DNA from: Protonemura montana
Lineage: Eukaryota > Arthropoda > Insecta > Plecoptera > Nemouridae
DNA: 64,000 nucleotides
NCBI GenBank assembly: GCA_947568835.1
Contig: OX387603.1
Location: forward strand, 1,427,701-1,491,700
Direction of reading: 5' to 3'
Each line of letters begins with the position of its first letter. Within the stretch, counting starts at the first letter, position 1. Made by a program: the position numbers and the translations under genes. Below the pieces are notes generated by a model. The model made no database searches, was not told the origin of the DNA, and worked only from the letters and a program-made list of their open reading frames with translations. Positions 45,711 to 58,400 of this stretch are shown here, one piece after another.

Positions 45711-46330
45711 TATGGTATAATTCTTTGGGGTTGGTCACCCTATACAAAGAGATTTTGTATTCCAAAAATAACACTCTGGTCAATGGTTCGGGCCAGCAAG
45801 GATCCATGCGCTGAAATCTTTTACAAGGACTTGCGTATTAAATATTCTATCAAACTGAACATTTCAACCTTGCCATGTCTGTATATTTGACAAACTACTA
45901 ACAAAGTCCATGACTTTGATGTGAGAAACAAAAAAGATATCCTAATTGAATTTTGTAAAACTGATAAATGGTCTCAAGGACCGCTAATCATGGGCTCAAG
46001 ATTTTATAATAAAATTCTTAGCGCTATTAAAGAAAAAAGTGGCGAAGCTTTCAAGGCTACATTTAAACAGTTTTTAACTGACAATTGTTTTTACTCTGTT
46101 GATCAATATTTTAAATCACAATGACAAGTATTGAGACAATTGCATTTAATAAATATGTATTATCGACAATGATCATAAAGTAAATCATCTTCTGTTTATG
46201 TTATTTAACTTAACTGCATAATTGACTTATGTACGTATTTTATTTGTATGATTTTATTTTGTGACTTTCCTTATATCATCTAATATGATCAATCATGGAA
46301 TAAAATTAATTAATTAATTAATTAATCATA
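45711..46330 (+). pseudogene. 3' end of a non-LTR retrotransposon (broken)
   Basis: A + strand frame reads YGIILWGWSPYTKRF, then SKDPCAEIFYKDLRI and LNISTLPCLYI before a TGA. After a frameshift it resumes (45921-46124) as DKWSQGPLIMGSRFYNKILS and a tail ending VDQYFKSQ. YGIILWG, the TLP-LYI box and the G-x-x-x-YN block are characteristic of the region C-terminal to the reverse transcriptase in non-LTR elements. A TAATTAAT microsatellite-like 3' tail (46305-46325) follows. The 5' end is truncated; the frame is broken. Confidence 0.7.
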
Positions 46331-47589
46331 GAAGCAACTTCTTACCTTTGCAGCTAACAAATACCAACAAAATAAAAGATGGAACTTATATGGTTATATG
46401 GAATATTGTTGTGATGAGTATCCGATGGAATAATCCCCCATCTTTTAGGAGAAAAGCTGAAAACACAAAGTAGAACACGGGTAGCGAAGGTAAATCTATT
46501 TAGAAGATTCAATTGACAGCATTTTTATAACATTTTATTTTGAGGGACAAAAACGCTAACATCGTCTTGCATTGAACACGTTTCATTTGTAATTAGTATT
46601 TATATCATAAGTAGACAGAGACACACAATTCTAAAGTACATTACAATGTTTATTTTCAAAATTACGGGAAGTGTTCGTAACATTTTCAATCCCCGATTAA
46701 AAAATATTTCCTACCTATGAGGGAACATTTTTCCGAAATTAGTGGACGTTGATTCCCGTGCTGCTAGCGCAATCTGGTGTCAAAAGTCAGGACTCGAAAC
46801 TCCGGAGACATCGAGTTGTGGCATCGTTGTAAATCTGACGAGGAGGTTATAATTTACTGTGACAAATCTACCGCTTGTTCGACTTACGTCCGAATTACGA
46901 GGCAGAGTTTCGAGCGCTGATCAACAGTTGAAGGGTGCAAGGCTAGTTACGTTCGACTTCGAGGGAAACGCTACGATCCTACGATGAATGATTCTCCATA
47001 CACCACTTTTACCACGCACGATGAACGTTTTTTAATTATGATCAAACATATTTTTTTTTCTGATTAAGATTATAAACTACGATGAAATATTATTCAACAT
47101 TTTATGCATTTTATATTCATACATATTTATATATTTATATATAATTAGCCCACGTTTTGTTTTCAGCTATATATTTATTTCAACAGGATGCCGCACCCGA
47201 CATTGAAATATTTGCAATTTCCAAACGACAAACGACAGAGAATGGCGAAGCCTCAAACTTACGACGGTGAATTCCAATTATTGCGAAAAAATTCTGTTAA
47301 ATGCACGATCTCGTCAGCTAATTTAGCGAGTAATTAGTTTTTGGATGTGATTTTAAGAAAGATAATAAAACTAATCTCATAAAGCAACAGGCACATTTTA
47401 TGTGCATCGACAGTACCAACCTGACAACAGAAAACATGACCTATCTTTGCTTGTATCGACGGCAAGACCCGAATCTAAGTGCGTTTCTTACGAAGGCAAG
47501 CGAGGAAGAAATACGACTAGATTTAAACGACTGATTAGTAATATTTCAGAAAGCATTCGTTTGTCACGGTTTCCTGGATGGCTCGTTTG
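46331..47589. other. Gene-poor A/T-rich stretch
   Basis: Contains TATATTTATATA-like tracts near 47120-47145. Only short frames; no gene or known element. Confidence 0.45.
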
Positions 47590-47937
47590 AACCTTATGGG
47601 GGATCGGGATCTTATGGGAGACCGGGACCTTATGGGAGAACGGGACCTTATAGGAGACTGGGACCTTATGGGGGACCGGGACCTTATGGGGGACCGGGAC
47701 CTTATGGGGGACCGGGACCTTATGGGGGACCGGGACCTTATGGGGGACCGGGACCTTATGGGGGACCGGGACCTTATGGGGGACTGGGACCTTATGGGAG
47801 AATGGGACCTTCTGGGAGACCAGGACCTTATGGGGGACCGGGACCTTATGGGGGACCGGGACCTTATGGGAGACCGGGACCTTATGGGGGACCGGGACCT
47901 TATGAGGGACCGGGACCTTATGGGGGACAAGAAAGAG
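47590..47937 (+). repeat. 18-bp tandem repeat, about 19 units
   Basis: The unit is GGGACCTTATGGGGGACC with (A/G)GA and TGG variants. The unit length is a multiple of three, so one frame reads a regular hexapeptide (GDRDLM) and the complement reads SPIRSR or PHKVPV. There is no domain context, so this is treated as a minisatellite rather than a gene. Confidence 0.9.
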
Positions 47938-48354
47938 GCCCGACAGTGAATTAAACAAAGCTTTAAAAATGTACTCTCCGCCTTCTCATGCTCGATAAAG
48001 AAGAGCGGAGAAATGAAAACCGTTCACTTCACGATTCTCTGTCGTCTCACTTGTCATTTAAGGGCGAGTGGAATCGAGTGATCCAAGTACATCGATTATT
48101 ATCATGATAAGTCACAAAACTGAAGGAATAGAGCGAGCTCGCGAGCGGAATGTCGAAATCAACAGCATTTCCGGTTCAAGACATCCCCACCCCTCGATAT
48201 CCAATTGACACGACTCTCTAAGAAGTGGTTGCCGGGACAATTAACACGACGAAATAAGAAATAGAGAAATCGGGTCTTAATACTTGACGGGGAAATCGTT
48301 CGACGACTTCGAAGGAAAGCTAACTAAAAAAATATACATATACGTCGCGCAGAG
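47938..48354. other. Unassigned spacer
   Basis: No gene recognised. Confidence 0.35.
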
Positions 48355-48406
48355 TTAGGCAATGACGAGGCTGACGATGCGAATCAGCATCTCGGCCCGC
48401 CGCACG
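48355..48406 (-). CDS. Possible tiny terminal exon (VRRAEMLIRIVSLVIA)
   Basis: Minus-strand acceptor GTATACTCAG| is followed by a G/C-rich frame of 16 residues and TAA (48357-48355), standing out from A/T-rich surroundings. It could be a 3' exon of a gene upstream on the same strand. An alternative csp 3' end is possible but unsupported. Confidence 0.25.
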
Positions 48407-49423
48407 CTGAGTATACACAAGCCAACTTAGGTATAAATAAAATTACATAAAAAATAGTCGGCAACGGAAAAAGAAGTCCGTTTCAGTACGGACTACGAGT
48501 CGAGGAATCTCGCTGCACACACGACGAACCGAAAACTGCGATTTAACGGAAATTGGCAAGCGTTCGCGGAACTAGATCGCGTTAATCGCACCAATCGAAT
48601 GAACTACGATGCTTTATTGAAGCATACTTGCCTGACCTAACCTCACAACTCACTTAACAGCACTGCAGCCACAGCCTCCCGAACTCAAAACAAAACATGG
48701 CCACTGAATATTCTTGAAGTATAAACACTTGTCAATGACAACAAGTCTTTTGAGGTTAACTTTTACCAGCTTTTTTATTAAAATCAAACTGCGAGATCAT
48801 CAGTTTTGTGTTTGCAACGAATGTTCGTCACAAACTCAAAGTCAGCGGGAGAAAAAGACAACGCTACGCTGGGATTCCAAGACGTATTAGAAACAAAAAT
48901 TATAAACAGACTTTTGTTTTTTAAGGCTTTTTGATTCATTGACGACAAAAACAGCTAAGTTTCAAATTAAGAGTCGGTCTCCGATACAATTTCAGTCATA
49001 ATTTGCAACGTTTTCCACTCATGCGGTGTCGACGTTGCATTCAAGTGACCGCCCACTCTTAACCTATAAATCTCTTAAAATCTCAATGCAAACCAACTGT
49101 GTTTACTCATCATTTCATCTTGAACCCGAGGACTTCTGCGGCTCTGAAAGGCGTCTGACGCTCGTCATAGATTTCACATCTCGGAACCGACGTTGTGTTC
49201 CGACTAAAGCAGCAGACGCCTTTTAAAAGCAACAAAGTCGCGTTCGAGCTCACGATGAAACGGACCAACGGGAAGCTGCGACTGAACCGAAAGTAACGCA
49301 AACAAAACTTCAGCGTAGAAATTCCGGAGATGCGTTGATTCCGAGCGGAGTCCGAACTCGGCTGCGAAGCTACGAGCGTGAAATGTTGCGGGCGAGACGT
49401 CCAAGGCTCTGATGTCGAACGGT
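48407..49423. other. Presumed csp 3' UTR and downstream region
   Basis: Includes the sequence just after the csp stop at 49424. Overlapping short frames (49026-49226 +, 49110-49580 -) are shadows without domains. Confidence 0.35.
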
Positions 49424-52400
49424 TTACCACTGCGTCGGGGCACCGATGTTGATGCCCCCGGGAGCGACCATGGCGGGCGATCCCTTCTCTGACATCCCTA
49501 CGAGCAGATAGGGTTTTAGGACTTAAAAGGGGCGGGGCAAAGGGGGCCGCAGACTTTGCTTTCCTACTTGCGGCCGTCACCGTAATTCACCGACAGTTCA
49601 ATAGATAACTGCAGGTGAGAATGAAGATCTGTAAGAATGTGATGGAGAGAAGGAGCGCAGCTTGCCGGAGAAAAATATTGGCACTATTTGGTGCACTTGT
49701 CGAGTTGCCTTCGTCTTATGCTACAAGTTCCGAAAATAAATTTCTAAATTCTCGGAAGTTGAGCTCCTTACCTAATACCTTCCTCAACACAACAAATATC
49801 CAGCCTCTTGGCATCCTATTCACAATATCCAGCCTCTTGGCACCCTATTCACAATATCCAGCCTATTGCCACCCTATTCACAATATCCAGCCTCTTGGCA
49901 CCCTATTCACAATATCCAGCCTCTTGGCACCCTATTCACAATATCCAGCCTCTTGGCATCCTACTCACAATATCCAGCCTCTTGGCATCCTATTCACAAT
50001 ATCCAGCCTCTTGGCATCCTATTTACAATATCCAGCCTCTTGCCACCCTATTCACAATATCCAGCCTCTTGGCATCCTATTCACAATATCCAGCCTCTTG
50101 GCATCCTATTCACAATATCCAGCCTCTTGCCACCCTATTCACAATATCCAGCCTCTTGCCACCCTATTCACAATATCCAGCCTCTTGGCATCCTATTCAC
50201 AATATCCAGCCTCTTGGCATCCTATTCACAATATCCAGCCTCTTGCCACCCTATTCACAATATCCAGCCTCTTGGCACCCTATTCACAATATCCAGCCTC
50301 TTGGCACCCTATTCACAATATCCAGCCTCTTGGCATCCTATTCACAATATCCAGCCTCTTGCCACCCTGTACACAATATCCAGCCTCTTGGCATCCTATT
50401 CACAATATCCAGCCTCTTGCCACCCTATTCACAATATCCAGCCTCTTGGCATCCTATTCACAATATCCAGCCTCTTGGTAAAGAGAGACTGTGCCATGGG
50501 ACAGCAAGGTTGTGACATGCAAGTGTTGATTGGGAGAGATATTGTTGTGAGGTCACGCACCCGGTGTATATGTGACCCTGTCCGCGGGACTCAGCGACGT
50601 TTGCTCCGTGAGGTTGGCCGCGGCTGGCATCGCGAACGATCCCGGGGCGGGCTGGCTCGTCACCGCCGCGCCGCCGCCAGTCTCCTCAAGGTCGCTCAGG
50701 TCATCCTGCGTGGGACACAACGGGCAAGGCTCGTAAGCTCAGCGTTATTCATGATGAGCTGCTTATGTAACGGCAACATTGGCGTAAAGATTATACTATA
50801 ATGACCTATTTATGCTTATCCTGTACATAAATTATTGTTTTTAGACTCAAGTCTACTTGATGTAAACTTAGCACTAGTTTTAACAAAAACTATTTCAACT
50901 GGGTTTTGAATGCTAAGTGAAGAACAACTAAATTTCCCAACGTTTCGCAACATGTACCTATTACTTTATCAAGGACTGCTCTTACCCTTGATAAAGTAAC
51001 AGGTACAAGTTACAAAACGTTGGAAAATTTAGGTGTTCTTCACTGAGCATTCAAAAAAGGGATTATTATTGTAAGTCACATTCTTATCAGTTTTTTTCCT
51101 TTTACTCGTGGCTTTTAAGACCTCTAATAAGAAGAATTTACTCCTCGGACTTAAATAGTATTTGAAAGTATTTCGATTGGCGATGTAGCCAACTGATTGA
51201 TCTTTTACTCTCATACGAAATAGATAAATTAAACGCTAAAATAATTAAAGATAAGTTTTCGTTGAAAAGGTGAATTATAAATAACGCCTTGAAGAACTTC
51301 TGGCAAACCTCAACTTTTTCTCCACAACGACTTGGTCTCGCGAGACTTTCCAAGACTCACGAACGGAAGGAGATCAAATTAAAAAGTAAAACAGAACAAG
51401 TCTACTAAACCGGCAAGACTAAATTACAAAATACAAAAACAACCATAACTTGACAAGTTGAAAACAATGTAATGATCACTGTACGCTGGTTTCATTTGAT
51501 AAAAACCACAGAAATCAGCGAAAATGTCAATCATTTTTGCCGTAAATTGATTATGATTGACCAAAATAAGTTCAACTTGTAGAAATGATATTATTTTACT
51601 GATACTAATATGCTACAGTCAAAGAAACATCTGGTAACAAGTTTATATGATGGTTGGCAACAGAATAAGTTAGATTAATATGTGTAAACTTGAAAAAACT
51701 TAAATATTTATGAAAATATTGTCAGAAACTTTAGTGTTTCTATGTTGGCAGTTTATCACAGGTGCCGAGGTTTTATTTGAAAATAAGCTACTTGATATTT
51801 AATCACTAAGAAGCAAAACCGCACACAACGAAGTTAAGATCGAAGAATTCTGCACAAATAGCAAAGAGATTCCAGCGTGCCCAGCTTACCGTTAGGTGAG
51901 CCAAGTGAGACAAGAAATGACACAACAGAAGAGATGAAGATGAACATGCTTTATTCACGGAAACACAACACGAAAGCGGCAAAAAAAACATGCATGGAAC
52001 GACTGGGAGTTTGACAAGAGATAATTCTGACCGGATCTTGAGTTTAGTGGCAATGTCGTGGTTGGTAGTCCTGTTTCAACAGATCAACGCCTTCAAAAGT
52101 AGCTGGCATTTAAGAACACTTTTCACAAATTAAAAAGTAAAGTGGAATAAATTTAGGCTGTTGGTAGCTCTGGTCTGCAATAGTTGGCCATCTCTTATGT
52201 AACCCAACCACAGACCCAGCAAAACTTCCAGTCAGAAACTATTTACATCTCGATCATTTTGGACAAAAAGTGACCCTATCTATTTACCTATTATTGACTG
52301 ACCAGGCTGCTGTATTAGGGGGACAAATTGGAGGTTGGCAGAAACTGCATCCTGGGCAAGAATGGAATCTACTGGGTCCGTGTCTCAGAAAGAATGCAGC

Positions 52401-55400
52401 CAACATAACCTAAAAATTGTTCAGAAGCAAACTAGATTTAGATTTGAGTTGATCAATATTTATACCTTGTCGCAGTGCCATTTTTGTACGCTTGTAAGTT
52501 GTTATAAAAAATAAATAAAATAAAATATTGTAATAATATATAAAATAAAGTGTGCTTTGACTACAGGTTGGTGCTAGCATAAATGGCTGCAGCGTTCAGG
52601 TGGTGAAATGACATTGCAAAGAAACTGAATCGGTGATCCGGGGGAATTTAAGTCTGGATGCTTGCAACGTAGGACAGGATCTCGGCAAACAGGAGCAAGG
52701 TTCAGGTTCCTCCGGGCGTGTTTTCAATGCTAAGAGGAAGTCGGGTGCCCACCTGTCTCTGTTCCAGCCGGGGTTGTTCTGATATCACCGCCCCCTGTCT
52801 TTCTGGGTCGTTTCTCTAAAAAAAAAAACACAACAAGGGCAAAACTGAAAAATCAAAAAACAAATAAAATAAAAGGTAGGCATTGTTGGAAGCTAGAGGT
52901 GTCCTGGTGACTAGCGACAAATCATAAGTGAGCTTTTTTCTTGCAAATCTAAGTTTTTTTTTTTTGGTATAGGAGGGTTTTTTTAGCCGGAAGTCACTCA
53001 ATGTGTACATTTGACGGGCTTCACGTCTTGGCACATTCGTCGTTTTTACTTCCACAAACATTTTCGTGAAAAGTTTGCATACGTTTTTGAGATTTTGTTA
53101 TTTTGACAGCAATTTCTTAAAGCAATAGTTCACTTATTTTAGTCCAAAATTGCAGGTGAGAAATTGTGCAAATATTGTGCGACAACAGGAAACATTTTGG
53201 AAACTATATGTGCTCAAAAAGTGCAAGAGAAATAAAAATTGATTCCAAAAAAAATATTTTGCAGTTTGTAATTTTTTTTTTGACATGTCAAATTTGAATT
53301 CACTCAAAGATTTTGTCTGAAGGGCTATGCGTGCTTGACCGTTGCAAAAAAACCAAACAAAATATTCCAGCAAAATGAAAAACTCAGTCGTAAGTTCAGT
53401 GAAAAGATGACGTAAGTCTGGAAACTACATGACTCGCTAGTAAAACCAAAGAACGTTCCAACCTAAAATCAAGATTCCTTCTAGCGGCTACCATTCCAAA
53501 CACAACTACCGGCAAGTCTATCAAGGAACAAACCCACAGGTCACAATCAGAAGGTCGTCAGGAAAAATATTCTCTTTTAAGTGAATTTAGTCAGAAATCT
53601 TCAACAGATATGAACTTTTAGGGCTGTGACAAAGTGCAGTTGCTGAGCGGAATGTTTCAATGGAGAACATCTGTAGCAAATAGCGACCCAGAAGATGAAT
53701 TAGTCATTTGAAGTTAGCACTTGATGTAAATTATTAGAAATTTAGATGACAAAAAAAACCCAGTCTTTGTCTTAACCATTATCTTAATTGTTAGTTTTAA
53801 TAAATTTCCTTAGCAAAATTTTCTTGCAATGTAAAAATTTAAAAATTTAAAAAATCTAGGTACGACCATCCTCATGAGATGTGGTGGACTCTAATTGCAA
53901 AACGAGAGTTCTACGTTGACAGGTTTAACTACCGACGGTAAGAAAAATAAACTCCAAAAAAGTAACTTACCGTCGTGCAAAGCAATCCCCCATCGCGCGC
54001 TAGATTCTGTTTACGCCCATAAAGAAAAATCATGCGAAGGAGAAAAGAAAAATAAAGAAAACTTGGGTAAAACTTACGATCGGTCACAAAGCAGAACTCT
54101 GCAAACCAACGTCGTCGACTTTAACAATCGACCGCTTGCTTGGAATTGCCTTGAAAGAGGCTTTGTGGAAATAAAAATAGAAAAAAAACCACCAAATCCC
54201 TGGAATTGGCTAACGAAGAGGGTTATGAAAGAAACTACGTAACATCCAGCTGGTTTGTCATGGATAATAGAAGAGAGGGATCTTAACTACTCCGTGGTTC
54301 TTCGCAAATCCTTCAAGATATCAAAAGCAGTCGAGCGATCATTCCAGGCATGCTCAACGCTCTTACAATACCTTGCGGCCGTCCACAACGACCAAGACCA
54401 TGTCGTGGAGCTGCCTTCAATCAAAAACACTCATGCAGTCCCGTAATTCCACACCACCATTGTTTTAATAAGATGGACACTTCCAAGAAACTGACCAGAG
54501 AAACAGCGCGAGATGAAAGGGAACTCTTCTTTAATGAAGATTATTTATAATAGCAACCAATTGATTCTGCGAGCTGGTGGTTTATTAGAAGCGTCCCGTT
54601 TCCAAACCATGCCGTAAGATAAGTCAAGACATCCTTGCAAACGTTTAGTTTCGCTTCGGAATTGAATAGCAATAAAAGAATCGGTAAATCGATTACTTCT
54701 CGACTATGTGGATTGGGAAAGTTCTGTACTCTCCCTATACTTTATCCCAATCAACAAATTTGCTATCCCAGCACTTTGACACATTACAAATCAACTACTT
54801 TTTAAGTCATTCTTGTAAAACACTAAATTTAACTTGAACGCAATTAATTTTATACGTCTACTTCGACTCTGCCTAGTTTGGACTTGGAAAGCCAAGCTTA
54901 TGACCTGACCAGACAGTTGACTGTAGAATACTCTGAAGAGCAAAAGGGAGATTAAAAGCTCCAATCGTTGCTAGCCGTTGGGATATCGGTCCGTCATCTC
55001 CGTGCCAAAACGAGAACAATAATGAAAATGAAAAAAAAACCTTCCCCGCAATGAGGTACGTATTGTAAGGCAAACTCGGCAATTGCTGCAAAAACCACAT
55101 CGCACGAGTTGAACTTCGCCCACTTTAAAATGCTAGCGCAACCAATCCATAATCTCAGGCCAAAAGCACAAGTATTCAAGTTAGCTAAAGAAGAGGTGAG
55201 TTTAAAAACCAAACAAGTTTTGATATGTCATTTTTATGATGGCCCAATCAAGTCTTTGTTCCTAGAAATAAATTCAATCGGGGGATTCCAGGTTTGATCC
55301 AGGTGACAATGTGTCATATTCCGTCATATTGCCAAATTTGGGGAAGTTTACCTTCCTGTCTCTTAAACCGATTCTCACCCCACAGTCTTCAAACTATCTT

Positions 55401-58400
55401 TAATGGCCTCAGAGAATGCGAGGCTTGTACGAACCAACGTTTACCACATCCATGAATAACTTGGCTCGCTGGCGGTGAAACGAGACGGACCCCGATCGGC
55501 TAGCAACGACAGAAAGCTTCCGTTTGCAGCTGCTACTCACGTGCAACGTGTGGTAGTCTCCAGAGTCCTCTGGTGGCCTCGGCTTGCACTTTCCACAGCA
55601 GAAGTTGCAGCAACAGCAACAACAGCAACAGAAGTAGCAGCCGGTGACGATGCCGCAGAAGACAATCAGCGCCTGTCGATGCAGAGAGAAAATATGTTGA
55701 GTGTTTGTTTGAAATCTTATTAAAATTGCAAACGCTTGCAATGCGCGGGGTATTTTATTATTAACAACACTAAAACCGTCTCAAAATGCCCAAACGGGAA
55801 CTCGAACCCCGATCTCCACCTGTAGCGGGTGTTGCTCTAACCAATTGAGCTACTTGGACCCCGATCTCCACCTGTAGCGGGTGTTGCTCTAACCAAATGA
55901 GCTACTTGGACCCCGATCTCCACCTGTCGCGGGTGTCGCTCTAACCAATTGAGCTACTTGGACCCCGATCTCCACCTGTCGCGGGTGTCGCTCTAACCAA
56001 TTGAGCTACTTGGACCCCGATCTCCACCTGTCGCGGGTGTTGCTCTAACCAATTGAGCTATTTGGACACATGCTTTTTGAGACGATTTCAGTGTATTTGA
56101 TGAGAATGACAGTTCTCCAAGGAGTAGAACCAAGAGGCTGTGAATACTCACAGTCACTCTGATTCTAGTGACGCTATATCACGTCACAACTTGTCAATCT
56201 CGAATAACTCCAATTTGACGTTGGATACGTTGAATTTATTTGAAATCTTATTTAAATTGAAAACGCTTGCAATGCGCGGGGTATTTTATTATTACGAACA
56301 CTATAACCGTCTCAAAGATTTATGCCCAAAAGGGTATGTTTGTATTTTAGTAAATGTAATCGTGAAGATAGCATCTGGACATTGAGTTTAAACTCTAAAG
56401 CAGGCTAAACGGGTAGCAATGTTACTGTGGAGCAAAAATACCAGGTTACAACCAAGATCAGCTTCCTTCCTCCTTCTTTCCGTATACATCTGTAAAGTGT
56501 AAAATCGTGACGGTAACTGACCTTGCACCAGCCCGACGTAACGAGGAAGTAAGCGTTGACATTCTCCTCGCCGAACTGCTCGGCGATGTAAAGTCCAAGC
56601 GAGCCGTAGTTGTCGTAGATGTTGCGTTTGTTCAGATCGCTCAGGATCGTGTGGGCTCGATTCACCTCCTTGAACTGCAAGCGAACACGCATGCATTTTC
56701 ACGTCAGTTGATACTTCATGTTGCAAGCTGGCGGAGCCTTGCTTTAATGTTATTAACACACAAGACTGGTATGAAAACATTGAAATGCAAGTTTTTCAAA
56801 ATTCTAATCTTGTTTTTATGCAGTGTCATATTCAATTACTATCCTATTTATCCAAAGAAGTTGATTTTATTTTTATTTGAGGGGATTAACGACGCACTGT
56901 TTTGACACCAGGCCATGTGGCACTGGTCTTATGGCGTCGGTGAATGAGTGGATGATGATGAACCTAACCTAGCCTAGAAGGGAGGATGGGAAACCCGGTG
57001 CCGGCACGTAGCCTACTCTTGTCGAAGACCAAGGGGATCACCAGCTTAACGTCCCTTCCGAAGGACGGTACAACGCGAACAACAGGATTCCTCCACAAAT
57101 CCATGCTGTCGAGAGGTTGATAAGCAAGGCGAGTGAAGTTGCTGTACTAACTTTCATCCCTCCAACCTCTCTCCCGAACAGAACTGGTCATGTGTATGAT
57201 GGTCACCCATCAAATACCTGACCCAGCGCAGTGTTGCTTAACTTTCATCCCTCCCACCTCTCTCCCGAACAGAACTGGTCATGTGTATGATGGTCACCCA
57301 TCCAATACCTGACCCAGCGCAGTGTTGCTTAACTTTCATCCCTCCCACCTCTCTCCCGAACAGAACTGGTCATGTGTATGATGGTCACCCATCCAATACC
57401 TGACCCAGCGCAGTGTTGCTTAACTTTCATCCCTCCAACCTCTCTCCCAAACAGAACTGGTCATGTATATGATGGTCACCCATCCAATACCTGACCCAGC
57501 ACAGTGTTGCTTAACTTTCATCCCTCCAACCTCTCTCCCGAACAGAACTGGTCATGTGTATGATGGTCACCCATCCAATACCTGACTCAGCACAGTTTTG
57601 CTTAACTTCAGGGATCTCATGAGAACTGGTGTTTCCAACACGACAAACCTTTCGGTATAGGTACCTAGTTTTTAATGTGTTGATAGCTTTGCATGGGCTA
57701 ATCCAAGTCTAATTCAAATAGTGACAGATGCTTTGAAATAATTTTGACAGAAGAAAGATTTTAATACAAATTATATGAAATCAAATTTTTTTAAATCATC
57801 AATATTTTCATAAAACTTGTCAAACCTAACTGATAGTGAATAATTGATCCCATGGGAGGAGGACACCAAGTTGTGACAGACCTTGCAGGTATCTGAATCT
57901 TATTGATTAGTCACCGCTTGCTGAAAATAGTTTCATATAACGACGATGTAGTCTCCCCGTGTCAGCATTGCACTTGAAAACTCCGAGAGTCTCTCACCGA
58001 GCCTTGAACTAATGACCTGCCACCTCGTCAAAGTCGGGCTCGAACAAATGTTTCCTTCTCGTTTCATTCTGTGTGGATTTCATCGAGATACAACACAGCG
58101 TTGGTTTGAATCAAGAGTTCAGAGAGCAGGAGTTAAAAGGTAACGTGTGGAATGAGTGGAAAAATATTTCCTTGCTAGATATGCCCTTAATCAATACATG
58201 ATTATCACACACTTGTGCAAGACAGACTCTGTATTATATTTGAATTTATATCCTGAATTAATAATGTATAATTACTTTATGCTATTCTATTGTCTATTAC
58301 TCCTCTCACTTTATGTTATCCATGACATATTCTATAACAAACCTTACTCTTTTCTTTTGTATTGTATTGTTCAGAGAATAAAATATATGTTATTATTATT

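Noticed and set aside
49110-49580. 156-residue minus-strand frame
   Set aside because: A different frame from csp exon 6 inside it; no domain. The 74-base exon 6 fits splice phase instead.
49795-50480. CRISPR-like array (29-bp repeat)
   Set aside because: Repeats are directly adjacent with no spacers, in an intron of a eukaryotic gene.
55475-55723. + strand Ala/Thr-rich frame
   Set aside because: Antisense shadow of the cysteine-string exon.
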